Notes: generated by a model from the letters alone, not told the origin. A stretch of DNA of 45,285 nucleotides from an uncultured Clostridia bacterium (GCA_944364075.1 CALVVZ010000004.1:1-45285); one strand, 5' to 3'. Numbered from the stretch's first letter, positions 26,663-35,901 are shown. Numbers and translations: made by a program.

Positions 26663-27532
26663 ATGCCTACGCTGTATGTGGTGGGGACCCCCATCGGCAA
26701 CCTGGGGGACATGACGCCCCGGGGCGTGGAGGTATTGCGGAGCGTGGCGCTCATTGCCGCCGAGGATACCCGCGTTACCAGAAAGCTCACCAGCCATTTC
26801 GGTATTGATACGCCGCTTACCAGCTGCCACCAGCACAACGAGGCGGACAAGGGCGAAGCCCTGGCCCAACGGATGCTGGAGGAGGGAATCGACCTGGCGC
26901 TGACCACCGACGCCGGCACGCCGTGCATCTCCGACCCCGGCTATGGGTTGGTGCAGGCGGCGGTCAAGCGGGGGATTCCCGTGGTGGCGGTGCCGGGCTG
27001 CTGCGCGGCGGTGTGCGCGCTTTCGGTGAGCGGCATGGATACCCGGGAGTTCGCCTTTTACGGTTTCCTGCCCAGGGAAAAGAAGGCCCTGCGGGAAAAG
27101 CTGCTGGACATGGCCGCGGGGGTGCCCGTGGCGGTGGCGCACGAATCGCCCTACCGGGTCATCGAACTGATGGAAACCCTGGCGGAAACGCTGCCGGAAA
27201 CCATGGTTTCTGTAAGCTGCGACCTGACCAAGCTCCACGAGCTGACCCTGCGGGGAAGTGCCGGGGAGGTGCTGGCGGCGCTGCGGGCCAATCCCAAGAC
27301 GGAGAAGGGCGAATATTGCCTGGTGCTGGATTTCCATCACGTGACGCTTCCACCCGTGCCCGCGCACGCAAGCGAAACAAGCCTGGAGGCGCGGCTGGTG
27401 GAAAGCATGCTCCAGGGGCGGGATCTGCGGCAGGCGCAGGCGGCGCTGGTGGAGGCGGGCGAGAAGAAAAACGCGGTGAAAGCCGCGGCGCTTCGCTTGA
27501 AAAAGCTGATGCAGGGGGAGGAACACCCATGA
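26663..27532 (+). CDS. rsmI: 16S rRNA (cytidine-1402-2'-O)-methyltransferase
   Basis: A 289-residue tetrapyrrole-methylase-fold enzyme of the YraL/RsmI family. Its N-terminus LYVVGTPIGNLGDMTPRGVE, the AAEDTRVTRKL block and the TTDAGTPCISDPGYGLV block are standard. It adds the 2'-O-methyl to the same nucleotide, C1402, that RsmH modifies. The frame is open 39 codons further up into rsmH; ATG at 26663 is chosen because of GGAGG just upstream and the canonical start. Its stop overlaps the next start (ATGA). Confidence 0.95.
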   Translation: MPTLYVVGTPIGNLGDMTPRGVEVLRSVALIAAEDTRVTRKLTSHFGIDTPLTSCHQHNEADKGEALAQRMLEEGIDLALTTDAGTPCISDPGYGLVQAAVKRGIPVVAVPGCCAAVCALSVSGMDTREFAFYGFLPREKKALREKLLDMAAGVPVAVAHESPYRVIELMETLAETLPETMVSVSCDLTKLHELTLRGSAGEVLAALRANPKTEKGEYCLVLDFHHVTLPPVPAHASETSLEARLVESMLQGRDLRQAQAALVEAGEKKNAVKAAALRLKKLMQGEEHP

Positions 27533-28368
27533 GAGAGATCGACGCGTCCCGTGTAACGGAAGCCGTTGCAACCCTGTGCGTGGAGGCCAACTGTTTCCTG
27601 GCCGAGGATGTACGCTGTGCCCTGTGCGCCGCGGAGAAGCAGGAACCCTTTGCCCCGGCCCGGGAAATCCTGCACATCCTGTGCCAGAATGAGGAGATTG
27701 CCCGGCGGGAGCGCATGCCCATCTGCCAGGATACGGGCATGGCGGTGGTGTTCGCCGAGGTGGGACAGGATGTGCATATCACCGGGAATTTCCAGGAGGC
27801 GGTGAATGCAGGCGTCCGGCAGGGCTATACCCAGGGACTGCTGCGCAAGTCCGTGGTGGGAGACCCGCTGCGCCGGGTGAATACCGGGGACAACACCCCG
27901 GCCATCCTGCACGTGCGGCTGGTTCCCGGAGACCGGCTCAAGCTCACCGTGGCCCCCAAGGGGTTCGGCAGCGAAAATATGAGTCAGCTGAAAATGCTGA
28001 CGCCCGCCGACGGGCTTGCGGGGGTCAAGCGGATGGTGCTGCAGACCGTGCGCGACGCGGGCGCGAATCCCTGCCCGCCCATGGTGCTGGGCATCGGCAT
28101 CGGCGGCGACTTTGAGCGGGTGGCGCAGTTGGCCAAGGAAGCCCTGCTGCTGCCCCTGTCCCAGCGCAACCCGGACCCGTATTACGCCGCCCTGGAGGAA
28201 GAACTGCTGGCGGAGATCAACCAAACGGGCATCGGCCCCCAGGGTTTGGGTGGAGAAACCACCGCCCTGGGCCTGCACATTCTCACCGCGCCTACGCATA
28301 TCGCGGGCCTGCCGGTGGCGGTGAATGTGAGCTGCCATGTAACCCGGCACCAAAGCATGACCCTGTAA
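27529..28368 (+). CDS. Fumarate hydratase class I (or related hydro-lyase), alpha subunit
   Basis: A 279-residue alpha subunit of the two-subunit Fe-S fumarase/tartrate dehydratase family. Cys66 in PICQDTG, the cysteine in NPCPPMVLGIGIGG and the one in VSCHVTRHQ near the C-terminus are the expected ligands of the [4Fe-4S] cluster. GFGSENMSQLKML is also conserved. Fumarate to malate is the most likely reaction, but L-tartrate dehydratase cannot be excluded by eye. It overlaps rsmI by four bases and lies 12 nt before the beta subunit. The cluster would be oxygen sensitive, consistent with an anaerobe. Confidence 0.87.
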   Translation: MREIDASRVTEAVATLCVEANCFLAEDVRCALCAAEKQEPFAPAREILHILCQNEEIARRERMPICQDTGMAVVFAEVGQDVHITGNFQEAVNAGVRQGYTQGLLRKSVVGDPLRRVNTGDNTPAILHVRLVPGDRLKLTVAPKGFGSENMSQLKMLTPADGLAGVKRMVLQTVRDAGANPCPPMVLGIGIGGDFERVAQLAKEALLLPLSQRNPDPYYAALEEELLAEINQTGIGPQGLGGETTALGLHILTAPTHIAGLPVAVNVSCHVTRHQSMTL

Positions 28369-28380
28369 GGAGGAAACGCC

Positions 28381-28944
28381 ATGATCCGCAAGCTGTCCAC
28401 GCCCCTGTCCAGGGAGGACGTGCTGTCCCTGCGCGCGGGGGATCAGGTATTGCTTTCCGGCGTGGTCTATACCGCCCGGGACGCGGCGCATCTGCGCCTG
28501 GTACAGGCCCTCGAAAAAGGGGAGGAACTGCCCCTGCCCCTGGAGGGCCAGGTGATTTATTACGCCGGGCCCACGCCCACACCCCAGGGGCGCGCCATCG
28601 GCTCCATCGGCCCGACTACCTCCATTCGCATGGACGCCTATACGCCCGCGCTACTGGAAAAAGGGCTGCGGGGCATGATCGGCAAGGGAAAGCGTACCGC
28701 GCCGGTGGTGGAGGCCATGCAGGCGTACCCCGCGGTGTATTTTGCCGCCATTGGCGGCGCGGCGGCCCTTATGGCCAGCTGCGTGACCGCTTGTGAAGTC
28801 ATCGCCTATGACGACCTGGGTCCGGAATCCATCAAGCGCTTGACCCTGCGCGACCTGCCCCTGGTGGTGGCTGTGGACGCGCAGGGCGGCGACGCATTTG
28901 CTCAGGGACAGGCGGCGTATCTGGCGCAGCGTGATGCGCCATAA
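28381..28944 (+). CDS. Fumarate hydratase class I (or related hydro-lyase), beta subunit
   Basis: A 187-residue beta subunit that completes the hydro-lyase with the preceding gene. The family blocks GDQVLLSGVVYTARDAAH, IYYAGPTP, GSIGPTTSIRMD and GKGKR are present in order. GGAGG lies just upstream of the ATG. It is the last gene of the valS-folC-rsmH-rsmI-fum stretch before a bidirectional terminator. Confidence 0.87.
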   Translation: MIRKLSTPLSREDVLSLRAGDQVLLSGVVYTARDAAHLRLVQALEKGEELPLPLEGQVIYYAGPTPTPQGRAIGSIGPTTSIRMDAYTPALLEKGLRGMIGKGKRTAPVVEAMQAYPAVYFAAIGGAAALMASCVTACEVIAYDDLGPESIKRLTLRDLPLVVAVDAQGGDAFAQGQAAYLAQRDAP

Positions 28945-28975
28945 AAAAGGACCGGCTTTTGCCGATCCTTTTTTT
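28943..28975. terminator. Bidirectional terminator between fumarase and LysM genes
   Basis: AAGGACCGGC and GCCGATCCTT form a stem with one mismatch around TTTT. Runs of A on the left and T on the right allow use by both converging transcripts. Confidence 0.85.
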
Positions 28976-28981
28976 CGGGCG

Positions 28982-29722
28982 TCAGGGCACGCAGATGATG
29001 GTTCCCGAGGAAAAATCCGTGGGCAACAGGGTGGGGTTGAGCTGCATGAGCCGTCCGGGGGTGGTGTGGAAGCGTTCCGCCACCATGGCCAGGGTTTCGT
29101 CCGGCTGCACGGTGTAGGTCTGGGTGCCGGTGCCGCACAGTTGACGTGTACCGGCAGGCGGCGCGCAGTAACGCATGCCCGTGATCAGCCGTCCGGGAAC
29201 CAGCTGCGGGTTGGTGGTGCGCATGGCGCGGTAGGAGACGTTGTTCTCGATGAGCAGGTCCGCGTAGCTCTGGCCCTGGCGGACGGTGCGGGCGGCGTAG
29301 CCTGCGGGGCAGCTCCAGGTGGAGGCGGAACCGTTTTCCTGACTGCCGCTGCCGGCGGATTCCGTCTTGGGCACGCAGATCACCTGACCGATCTGCAATT
29401 CACTCTCGCTGACGCCGGGGTTGCGCTCGGCCAGCTCAAGGGTGCTGATGCCATAGGCTTCGGCGATTTTCTGGAAAGTATCCCCTGCCTTGACCTGGTA
29501 CAGCTGACCGCTCAGGCAGCTGAAGATGCGCGGAGGTATGCACACCGTGCTGCCGGCGGCCAGGGTGTTGAAGTCCGTGTCCGGATTGGCCAGGGTCATG
29601 GATTGGGCGGTGATACCGCGGTCACGGGCGACGCTATCCAGGGTATCGCCTTCTTTCCAGATATAGGCGCTGGCGCCGCGGGGACAAACGACCTGGTTGG
29701 ATGTAGTGTTTGATTGCTGCAT
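28982..29722 (-). CDS. Four-repeat LysM protein with paired cysteines
   Basis: A 246-residue protein made of four LysM repeats at about 13-64, 69-118, 138-188 and 196-246. Each repeat begins Cys-x-x-Gly and ends Cys-hydrophobic-Pro; the pairs are C13/C61, C69/C116, C138/C186 and C196/C244, and there are no other cysteines. LysM binds peptidoglycan or chitin. No signal peptide or anchor is visible, so a spore-coat or cortex-associated role in the mother cell is possible (inference), or export by another route. ATG at 29722 has AAAGGAG 8 nt upstream; the frame is open 15 codons further without a better site. Confidence 0.8.
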   Translation of the reverse strand: MQQSNTTSNQVVCPRGASAYIWKEGDTLDSVARDRGITAQSMTLANPDTDFNTLAAGSTVCIPPRIFSCLSGQLYQVKAGDTFQKIAEAYGISTLELAERNPGVSESELQIGQVICVPKTESAGSGSQENGSASTWSCPAGYAARTVRQGQSYADLLIENNVSYRAMRTTNPQLVPGRLITGMRYCAPPAGTRQLCGTGTQTYTVQPDETLAMVAERFHTTPGRLMQLNPTLLPTDFSSGTIICVP

Positions 29723-29790
29723 GGTTCGCGCTCCTTTCATCCATCCTCGCCTCCAGCTTATGCGCAAGGGGAAAATGGTGTGAAAGGGGC

Positions 29791-29819
29791 TTCACAAACG
29801 CGTGGGAAGCGTGTACAAT
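29791..29819 (+). promoter_or_regulatory. Promoter of argF-carAB
   Basis: TTCACA (29791-29796), 17 bp, TACAAT (29814-29819). I see no clear ARG box in the short leader. Confidence 0.55.
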
Positions 29820-29860
29820 AAGCCGAAGGATATGCATATGGAAAGGCGGAGGATGAAACC

Positions 29861-30766
29861 GTGAAACACCTGTTGAAACTCATGGACTGCACGCCCGAGG
29901 AAATTCTCGGCATACTGGATCTGGCGGATCGGCTCAAGGCGGAGCGCAAGGCCGGGGTTGCCCATCCCCTTTTGGCGGGCAAGACCCTGGGGATGATCTT
30001 TGAAAAATCCTCCACCCGCACCCGCGTCAGCTTTGAGACGGGCATGTACCAGTTGGGCGGTCATGCGCTGTTCCTCTCTTCCCGGGATTTGCAGATCGGC
30101 CGGGGAGAGCCTGTGCAGGACACCGCACGGGTGCTCAGCCGCTACCTGGACGGCATTATGATCCGCACCTTTGCCCAGGAAGAGGTGGAGAACCTGGCCA
30201 GGTACGGCTCCATCCCGATTGTCAATGGATTGACGGATTTCTGCCACCCCTGCCAGGTGCTGGCGGACCTGATGACCATCCGTGAGCACAAGGGCAAGCT
30301 GGCGGGGTTGAATATGTGCTATATTGGCGACGGCAACAACATGGCCAATTCCCTGATCGTGGGCGGACTGAAAATGGGCATGCATGTGTCCGTGGCCTGT
30401 CCCAAGGCTTACCGGCCCGATCCCAAGGTGATGGCTTTTACCGAGGAATATCCGGGAATGTTCCTGTGTACCGAGTTGCCCATGGAAGCGGCCAAGGACG
30501 CGGACGTGATCTTCACCGACGTGTGGGCCTCCATGGGCCAGGAAGCGGAAAAAGCCGAGCGGGAGCGCGCCTTCGCGGGGTATCAGGTCAACGCGGCGCT
30601 GCTGGCGGCGGCGCATCCGGGCTGCATGGTGCAGCACTGCCTGCCGGCGCACCGGGGCGAGGAAATCACCGAGGACGTATTCGAGGCGCATGCCGCGGAA
30701 ATCTTTGACGAGGCGGAAAACCGGCTCCATGCGCAGAAGGCCGTGCTCGTAACCGTAATGAAGTGA
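29861..30766 (+). CDS. argF: Ornithine carbamoyltransferase
   Basis: A 301-residue enzyme making citrulline from ornithine and carbamoyl phosphate. The carbamoyl-phosphate motif STRTR lies at 51-55, HPCQ follows at about 127, and the ornithine-binding HCLPAHRGEE is near 265. The start is GTG at 29861, 8 nt after GGAGG; the nearby ATG is out of frame and stops at once. With carA and carB directly downstream (13-nt gap to carA) the carbamoyl phosphate supply is encoded next to its user, which argues for arginine synthesis rather than breakdown. Confidence 0.94.
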   Translation: MKHLLKLMDCTPEEILGILDLADRLKAERKAGVAHPLLAGKTLGMIFEKSSTRTRVSFETGMYQLGGHALFLSSRDLQIGRGEPVQDTARVLSRYLDGIMIRTFAQEEVENLARYGSIPIVNGLTDFCHPCQVLADLMTIREHKGKLAGLNMCYIGDGNNMANSLIVGGLKMGMHVSVACPKAYRPDPKVMAFTEEYPGMFLCTELPMEAAKDADVIFTDVWASMGQEAEKAERERAFAGYQVNAALLAAAHPGCMVQHCLPAHRGEEITEDVFEAHAAEIFDEAENRLHAQKAVLVTVMK

Positions 30767-30779
30767 GGTAGAGGGCAAC

Positions 30780-31868
30780 ATGCAAAGCAAAGGATACCTG
30801 CTGCTGGCCGACGGCCAGTTGCTGGAGGGAATCAGATTCGGCGCGGAAAAGGACGTGTATGCGGAGCTGGTGTTCACCACGGCCATGACCGGCTACCTGG
30901 AAACCATTACCGACCCCAGCTATGAAGGGCAGATCGTGATTCAGACCTTTCCCACCATCGGCAACTATGGGGTGATCCCGGAGGACTTTGAGAGCGCCCG
31001 GCCCGGCCTGAGCGCCTATGTGGTACGGGAATGGTGCGACGCGCCCAGCAATTTCCGCTGCCAGGGCACGCTGGACGAATATTTGCGCCTGGAAGGCATT
31101 CCCGGCCTGTGCGGGGTGGATACCCGGCGGCTGACCCGGCGTATTCGCAGCGCGGGCGTAATGAACGCCGCCCTGCTCATGGAGAAGCCGGAGAATATTG
31201 ACGCGGTGCTTGCCAAGCTTCGCGCGCTGCCCTTCCATCCTGCGGTGCAGGACGTGAGCTGCAAGGAGATCACCGAAGGCAAGACCGAGGGCAAGTACCA
31301 TGTGGTGCTGTGGGATTTCGGCGCCAAGGGCAGCATCCAGCGCTGCCTGGAGGAACGTGGCTGCCATGTGACCTGCGTACCCGCGGATACCACCGCCGAG
31401 GCGATTCTCGCCCTGAAACCCGATGGGGTCATGCTTTCCAACGGCCCCGGCGACCCGGCGGACAATACCAGCATCATCGAGCAGCTTTCCCTGCTGGAAG
31501 TGCATAAGATTCCCACCTTCGGCATCTGCCTGGGGCATCAGCTGCTGGCGCTGTCCCAGGGCGCCAAGACCCGGAAGCTGAAATACGGCCACCGGGGCGC
31601 CAATCAGCCCGCCAAGGATCTGCTTACCGGCCGCAGCTATATGACCAGCCAGAACCATGGCTTTGCCGTGGATGCGGAGACGCTGCCGGCCCACGCCGTC
31701 CTGCGTTTTGTCAACGGCAACGATGGCACCTGCGAGGGCCTGGACTACAAGGACATGCCCGCTTTCTCCGTGCAGTTCCATCCGGAAGCCTGCGGCGGCC
31801 CGCTGGACACGCGCTTCTTGTTTGACCGCTTTTTGCAGATGATGGGAGGGGATTACCAATGCCGTTGA
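30780..31868 (+). CDS. carA: Carbamoyl-phosphate synthase small subunit
   Basis: A 362-residue glutamine amidotransferase subunit that feeds ammonia to CarB. The N-terminal CarA domain (about 1-150) precedes a class I GATase domain with the nucleophile Cys250 in GICLGHQ and the His-Glu of FHPEA near 330. Its stop lies 10 nt inside the start of carB, so the subunits are translationally coupled. Confidence 0.96.
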   Translation: MQSKGYLLLADGQLLEGIRFGAEKDVYAELVFTTAMTGYLETITDPSYEGQIVIQTFPTIGNYGVIPEDFESARPGLSAYVVREWCDAPSNFRCQGTLDEYLRLEGIPGLCGVDTRRLTRRIRSAGVMNAALLMEKPENIDAVLAKLRALPFHPAVQDVSCKEITEGKTEGKYHVVLWDFGAKGSIQRCLEERGCHVTCVPADTTAEAILALKPDGVMLSNGPGDPADNTSIIEQLSLLEVHKIPTFGICLGHQLLALSQGAKTRKLKYGHRGANQPAKDLLTGRSYMTSQNHGFAVDAETLPAHAVLRFVNGNDGTCEGLDYKDMPAFSVQFHPEACGGPLDTRFLFDRFLQMMGGDYQCR

Positions 31869-34800
31869 ATCCTGAATTGCATCGGGTGATGATTATCGGT
31901 TCCGGTCCCATCGTGATCGGCCAGGCTGCGGAGTTCGATTACGCCGGTTCCCAGGCCTGCCGTGCGCTGAAGCAGGCGGGGCTGGAAGTGATCCTGGTGA
32001 ACCCGAATCCGGCCACCATTATGACCGACCGGGCCTCCGCGGATAAGATCTATATTGAACCGCTAGATCTGGAAACTATCCGGCGCATTATTCTCAAGGA
32101 AAAACCCGACAGTCTGCTGTCCACCCTGGGCGGGCAGAACGGCCTGACCCTCTCCATGCAACTGGCCAAGGAAGGTTTCCTGGACGCCCACGGCGTAAAG
32201 CTCCTGGGCGCTACCTGCGAGACCATCGAAAAGGCCGAGGACCGGCTCAAGTTCAAGGAGACCATGGAATCCATCGGCCAGCCCTGCATTCCCAGCGAAG
32301 TGGTGGAAAACGTTCCCGACGCGCTGGCCTTTGCCGAAAAGATCGGCTATCCGGTGATCGTGCGCCCGGCGTATACCCTGGGCGGCAGCGGCGGCGGCAT
32401 CTGCCAGAACCGCGCGGAGCTGGAGGAGATTGCCGAGAACGGCCTGCGGCTTTCGCCCATTACCCAGATTCTGGTGGAGCGCTGCATTTCCGGCTGGAAG
32501 GAAATCGAGTTCGAGGTCATGCGGGACAGCCTGGGCAACGTGGTGGCGGTGTGCTCCATGGAGAACATCGACCCCGTGGGCGTGCATACGGGCGACTCCA
32601 TTGTCGTGGCCCCCGCCCTGACCCTGGCGGACAAGGAATATCAAATGCTGCGCCGGGCGGCGCTGGACATCATTACCGCGCTGAAGGTGGAGGGCGGCTG
32701 CAACTGCCAGTTTGCCCTGAATCCCGACAGCTTTGAATACGCGGTGATCGAGGTCAATCCCCGCGTGAGCCGTTCCTCCGCCCTGGCCTCCAAGGCGACG
32801 GGCTATCCCATCGCCAAGTGCGCGGCACAGATCGCCATCGGCTACACCCTGGACGAGATGCGCAACGCCATTACCGGCAAAACTTGCGCCTGCTTTGAAC
32901 CTGCGCTGGACTACATTGTGGCCAAGCTCCCCAAGTGGCCCTTTGACAAGTTTGTGTACGGCAAGCGTACCCTGGGCACGCAGATGAAGGCCACCGGCGA
33001 GGTTATGGCCATCGGCGTGAGCGTGGAGCAGGCCCTGATGAAGGCGGTGCGCGGCGCGGAGATCGGCTGCGATACCCTGCGGATGCACAAGCTGGGCGAG
33101 CTGTCCGATCAGGAGCTGATGGAGCTTATCGGAAAATGCACCGACGAGCGGATGTACGCTGTATATGAAGCCATTGGCCGGGGCGTTTCCCTGGAAGAGC
33201 TCCATGCGCTAACCAAAATTGATATGTTCTTCCTGCGCAAGTTCGCCAACCTCTACGCCATGGAAAAGCACCTGAGCGAAGGCAACGTGGACGAGGAAAC
33301 CTATCTGCGCGCCAAGACCATGGGCTACCCTGACAGCGCCATCCGCCGCCTGAGCGGCGAGAATCTCCCCATGCACCGGGACCCCGTGTACAAGATGGTG
33401 GATACCTGCGCCGCGGAGTTCGAGGCGCAGACCCCGTATTTCTACGCCACCTACGACGAGGAGAACGAGGCCAAGGAATTCCTGGAGCAGAAGCAGGAAA
33501 AGAAGCCCTGCGTGGTGGTGCTGGGCTCCGGCCCCATCCGCATCGGCCAGGGCATCGAGTTTGACTACGCCTCCGTACATTGCGTGTGGATGCTCAAGCA
33601 GGCTGGCTACGACGTGGTGATGATCAACAACAACCCCGAGACCGTCTCCACGGACTTTGATACCGCCGACCGGCTGTACTTCGAACCCCTGACCCCGGAG
33701 GACGTGCTGGGCGTGATTGCCACCGAGCAGCCCGTGGGTGTGGTGGCCGCCTTCGGCGGCCAGACGGCCATCAAGCTGACCAAATCCCTGCAGCAGGCAG
33801 GTGTGCGCATCCTGGGCACCAGCGCCGACGCCATCGACCTGGCGGAGGACCGGGAACGGTTCGACGCGGCCATGGAAAAGCATCACATCAAGCGCCCCCA
33901 GGGCTGCACGGTCATGACCTGCGAGGAGGCTCTGGAAGCCGCCAACCGCCTGGGATACCCGGTGCTGGTGCGCCCCTCCTACGTGCTGGGCGGGCAGAAC
34001 ATGATTATCGCCTACCAGGATGCGGACATCACCGAATACATGAAGATCATCCTGGCCCAGGGCATTGAGAATCCCATCCTGATCGACCAGTACCTGCAAG
34101 GGGTGGAGGCGGAAGCCGACGCCATCTGCGACGGGGAGGACGTGCTGATTCCCGGCATCATGGAGCACATCGAGCGGGCAGGCGTCCACTCCGGCGACTC
34201 CATGGCGGTCTATCCCGCCTGGAACCTCAACGGCACGTTGTATCAGCGCCTGATCGACACCACCCGGGCCATTGCCCTGGAGCTGAATACCGTGGGACTG
34301 ATCAACATCCAGTACGTGATCTACCACAACGAGGTATACGTCATCGAGGCGAATCCCCGGGCCAGCCGCACGGTGCCCTACATCAGCAAGGTCACCGGCG
34401 TGCCCATGGTGGACCTGGCTGTGCGCGCCATGCTGGGAGAGAAGATCAAGGACATGGGCTATGGTACCGGCCTGTACCGGCAAAGCCCCTATTACGCGGT
34501 GAAGGTGCCCTGCTTCAGCTTTGAAAAGCTGGCGGACGTGGATACCCACCTGGGGCCGGAGATGAAGTCCACGGGCGAAGTACTGGGTATCGGCACCAAC
34601 CTGCAGGAGGCCATTTACAAGGGCATGGTGGCTGCGGGCTACAAGATGAAGCATACCGGCGGCCTGCTGGTCACCGTGCGGGATCAGGACAAGCAGGAGG
34701 CCGTGGACACGGCCCGTAAGTTTGCGGAGCTGGGTTTCAACCTGTTTGCGACCCCCGGCACCGCCAAGGCGCTGCTGGCCCATGGACTGTACGCCGCCAC

Positions 34801-35887
34801 GGTGCGCCACGACATGATGGAAAAAATGCTGGAACTGGGCCAGGTGCAGTACGTCATCTCCACCTCCAGCCATGGCAGACAGCCGCAGCTGGAGGATGTG
34901 CGCATGCGCCGCAAGGCGGTGGAACGCGGCATTCCGCTGTTCACCAGCATGGATACCGCCAACGCCCTGGCCAACGCGCTGACTTCCCGTTACACGCTCA
35001 ATAACGTGGAACTGGTGGACATCAACGATATGCGCACCCAGCGGGAAAAGCTGCGCTTTGTGAAGATGCGCGGGGCGGGCAACGATTATCTCTACTTCGA
35101 TTGCTTCGACCAGACGGTGGAAAGTCCCGAATCCCTGGCGGTCCGGCTGTCCAACCGGCGCACGGGCGTGGGCAGCGACGGCATCGTGCTGATCCTGCCC
35201 AGCGAGACCTGCGATGCGCGGATGCGCGTATTCAACGCCGACGGCAGCGAAAGCCCCGCGGCAGGCAATCCTACCCGGTGTGTGGGCAAGTATCTGTATG
35301 AAAGCGGCCGGGTGCGCAAGGAGCGTATGACCATCGAAACCGGCGCGGGCGTCAAGGATTTGCAGCTGTTCATCCGGGAAAGCATTGTATTTTCCGTGCT
35401 GGTGGATATGGGCAAGCCCACCTTTGCGCCGGCACAGGTGCCGGTGAAGCTGGATGGTGAGCGCGTCATGAACCGGGAGGTATTCCTTGCCGGGGAGAAC
35501 CGCCGGATTAGCTGCCTGTCCATGGGCAACCCTCATGTGGTGCAGTTTGTGGACGATGTGGCGCGCATCGCGCTGGATCATGTGGGCCCTGCCATGGAGA
35601 CCGATCCGCTGTTCCCGGAGCGGGTGAACGTGTCCTTTGCTACGGTGCTGGAGCGCAACATCATCAAAATGCGCGTATGGGAGCGCGGCATCGGCGAGAC
35701 GGTGGCCTGCGGTACCGGCGCGTGCGCTGTGGCGGTGGCCGCGGTGGAGAACGGTCTGTGCGACCGTGATACGGACATTTCCGTGCGCCTGCCCGGCGGC
35801 GAGTTGGTGGTACGCTACGAGCAGAATGGCCTGGTGTGGCTCACCGGCGACGCCACCCGGGACTTTGAGGGCGTCATTGAGATCTGA
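31859..35887 (+). CDS. carB-dapF: Fusion: carbamoyl-phosphate synthase large subunit + DapF-like domain
   Basis: One 1342-codon frame. Residues 1 to about 1060 are a complete CarB: two ATP-grasp halves, each with its own N-terminal pre-grasp motif (GSGPIVIGQ and GSGPIRIGQ), and a C-terminal MGS-like allosteric domain (LLVTVRDQDKQEAV onward). From Leu1065 (codon CTG) a full-length diaminopimelate epimerase-like domain follows: RFVKMRGAGNDYLYFDC, GVGSDGI, MGNPHVV, GIGETVACGTGAC. Its second catalytic Cys is kept (Cys1284), but the first, expected in CGNG, is Ala1135 (AAGNPTRC). So the CarB part should work, while epimerase activity of the tail is doubtful. An internal in-frame ATG about 11 codons before the DapF start has no good ribosome binding site. 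Confidence 0.92.
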   Translation: MPLNPELHRVMIIGSGPIVIGQAAEFDYAGSQACRALKQAGLEVILVNPNPATIMTDRASADKIYIEPLDLETIRRIILKEKPDSLLSTLGGQNGLTLSMQLAKEGFLDAHGVKLLGATCETIEKAEDRLKFKETMESIGQPCIPSEVVENVPDALAFAEKIGYPVIVRPAYTLGGSGGGICQNRAELEEIAENGLRLSPITQILVERCISGWKEIEFEVMRDSLGNVVAVCSMENIDPVGVHTGDSIVVAPALTLADKEYQMLRRAALDIITALKVEGGCNCQFALNPDSFEYAVIEVNPRVSRSSALASKATGYPIAKCAAQIAIGYTLDEMRNAITGKTCACFEPALDYIVAKLPKWPFDKFVYGKRTLGTQMKATGEVMAIGVSVEQALMKAVRGAEIGCDTLRMHKLGELSDQELMELIGKCTDERMYAVYEAIGRGVSLEELHALTKIDMFFLRKFANLYAMEKHLSEGNVDEETYLRAKTMGYPDSAIRRLSGENLPMHRDPVYKMVDTCAAEFEAQTPYFYATYDEENEAKEFLEQKQEKKPCVVVLGSGPIRIGQGIEFDYASVHCVWMLKQAGYDVVMINNNPETVSTDFDTADRLYFEPLTPEDVLGVIATEQPVGVVAAFGGQTAIKLTKSLQQAGVRILGTSADAIDLAEDRERFDAAMEKHHIKRPQGCTVMTCEEALEAANRLGYPVLVRPSYVLGGQNMIIAYQDADITEYMKIILAQGIENPILIDQYLQGVEAEADAICDGEDVLIPGIMEHIERAGVHSGDSMAVYPAWNLNGTLYQRLIDTTRAIALELNTVGLINIQYVIYHNEVYVIEANPRASRTVPYISKVTGVPMVDLAVRAMLGEKIKDMGYGTGLYRQSPYYAVKVPCFSFEKLADVDTHLGPEMKSTGEVLGIGTNLQEAIYKGMVAAGYKMKHTGGLLVTVRDQDKQEAVDTARKFAELGFNLFATPGTAKALLAHGLYAATVRHDMMEKMLELGQVQYVISTSSHGRQPQLEDVRMRRKAVERGIPLFTSMDTANALANALTSRYTLNNVELVDINDMRTQREKLRFVKMRGAGNDYLYFDCFDQTVESPESLAVRLSNRRTGVGSDGIVLILPSETCDARMRVFNADGSESPAAGNPTRCVGKYLYESGRVRKERMTIETGAGVKDLQLFIRESIVFSVLVDMGKPTFAPAQVPVKLDGERVMNREVFLAGENRRISCLSMGNPHVVQFVDDVARIALDHVGPAMETDPLFPERVNVSFATVLERNIIKMRVWERGIGETVACGTGACAVAVAAVENGLCDRDTDISVRLPGGELVVRYEQNGLVWLTGDATRDFEGVIEI

Positions 35888-35901
35888 ACAATACAAGCGG
35901 C

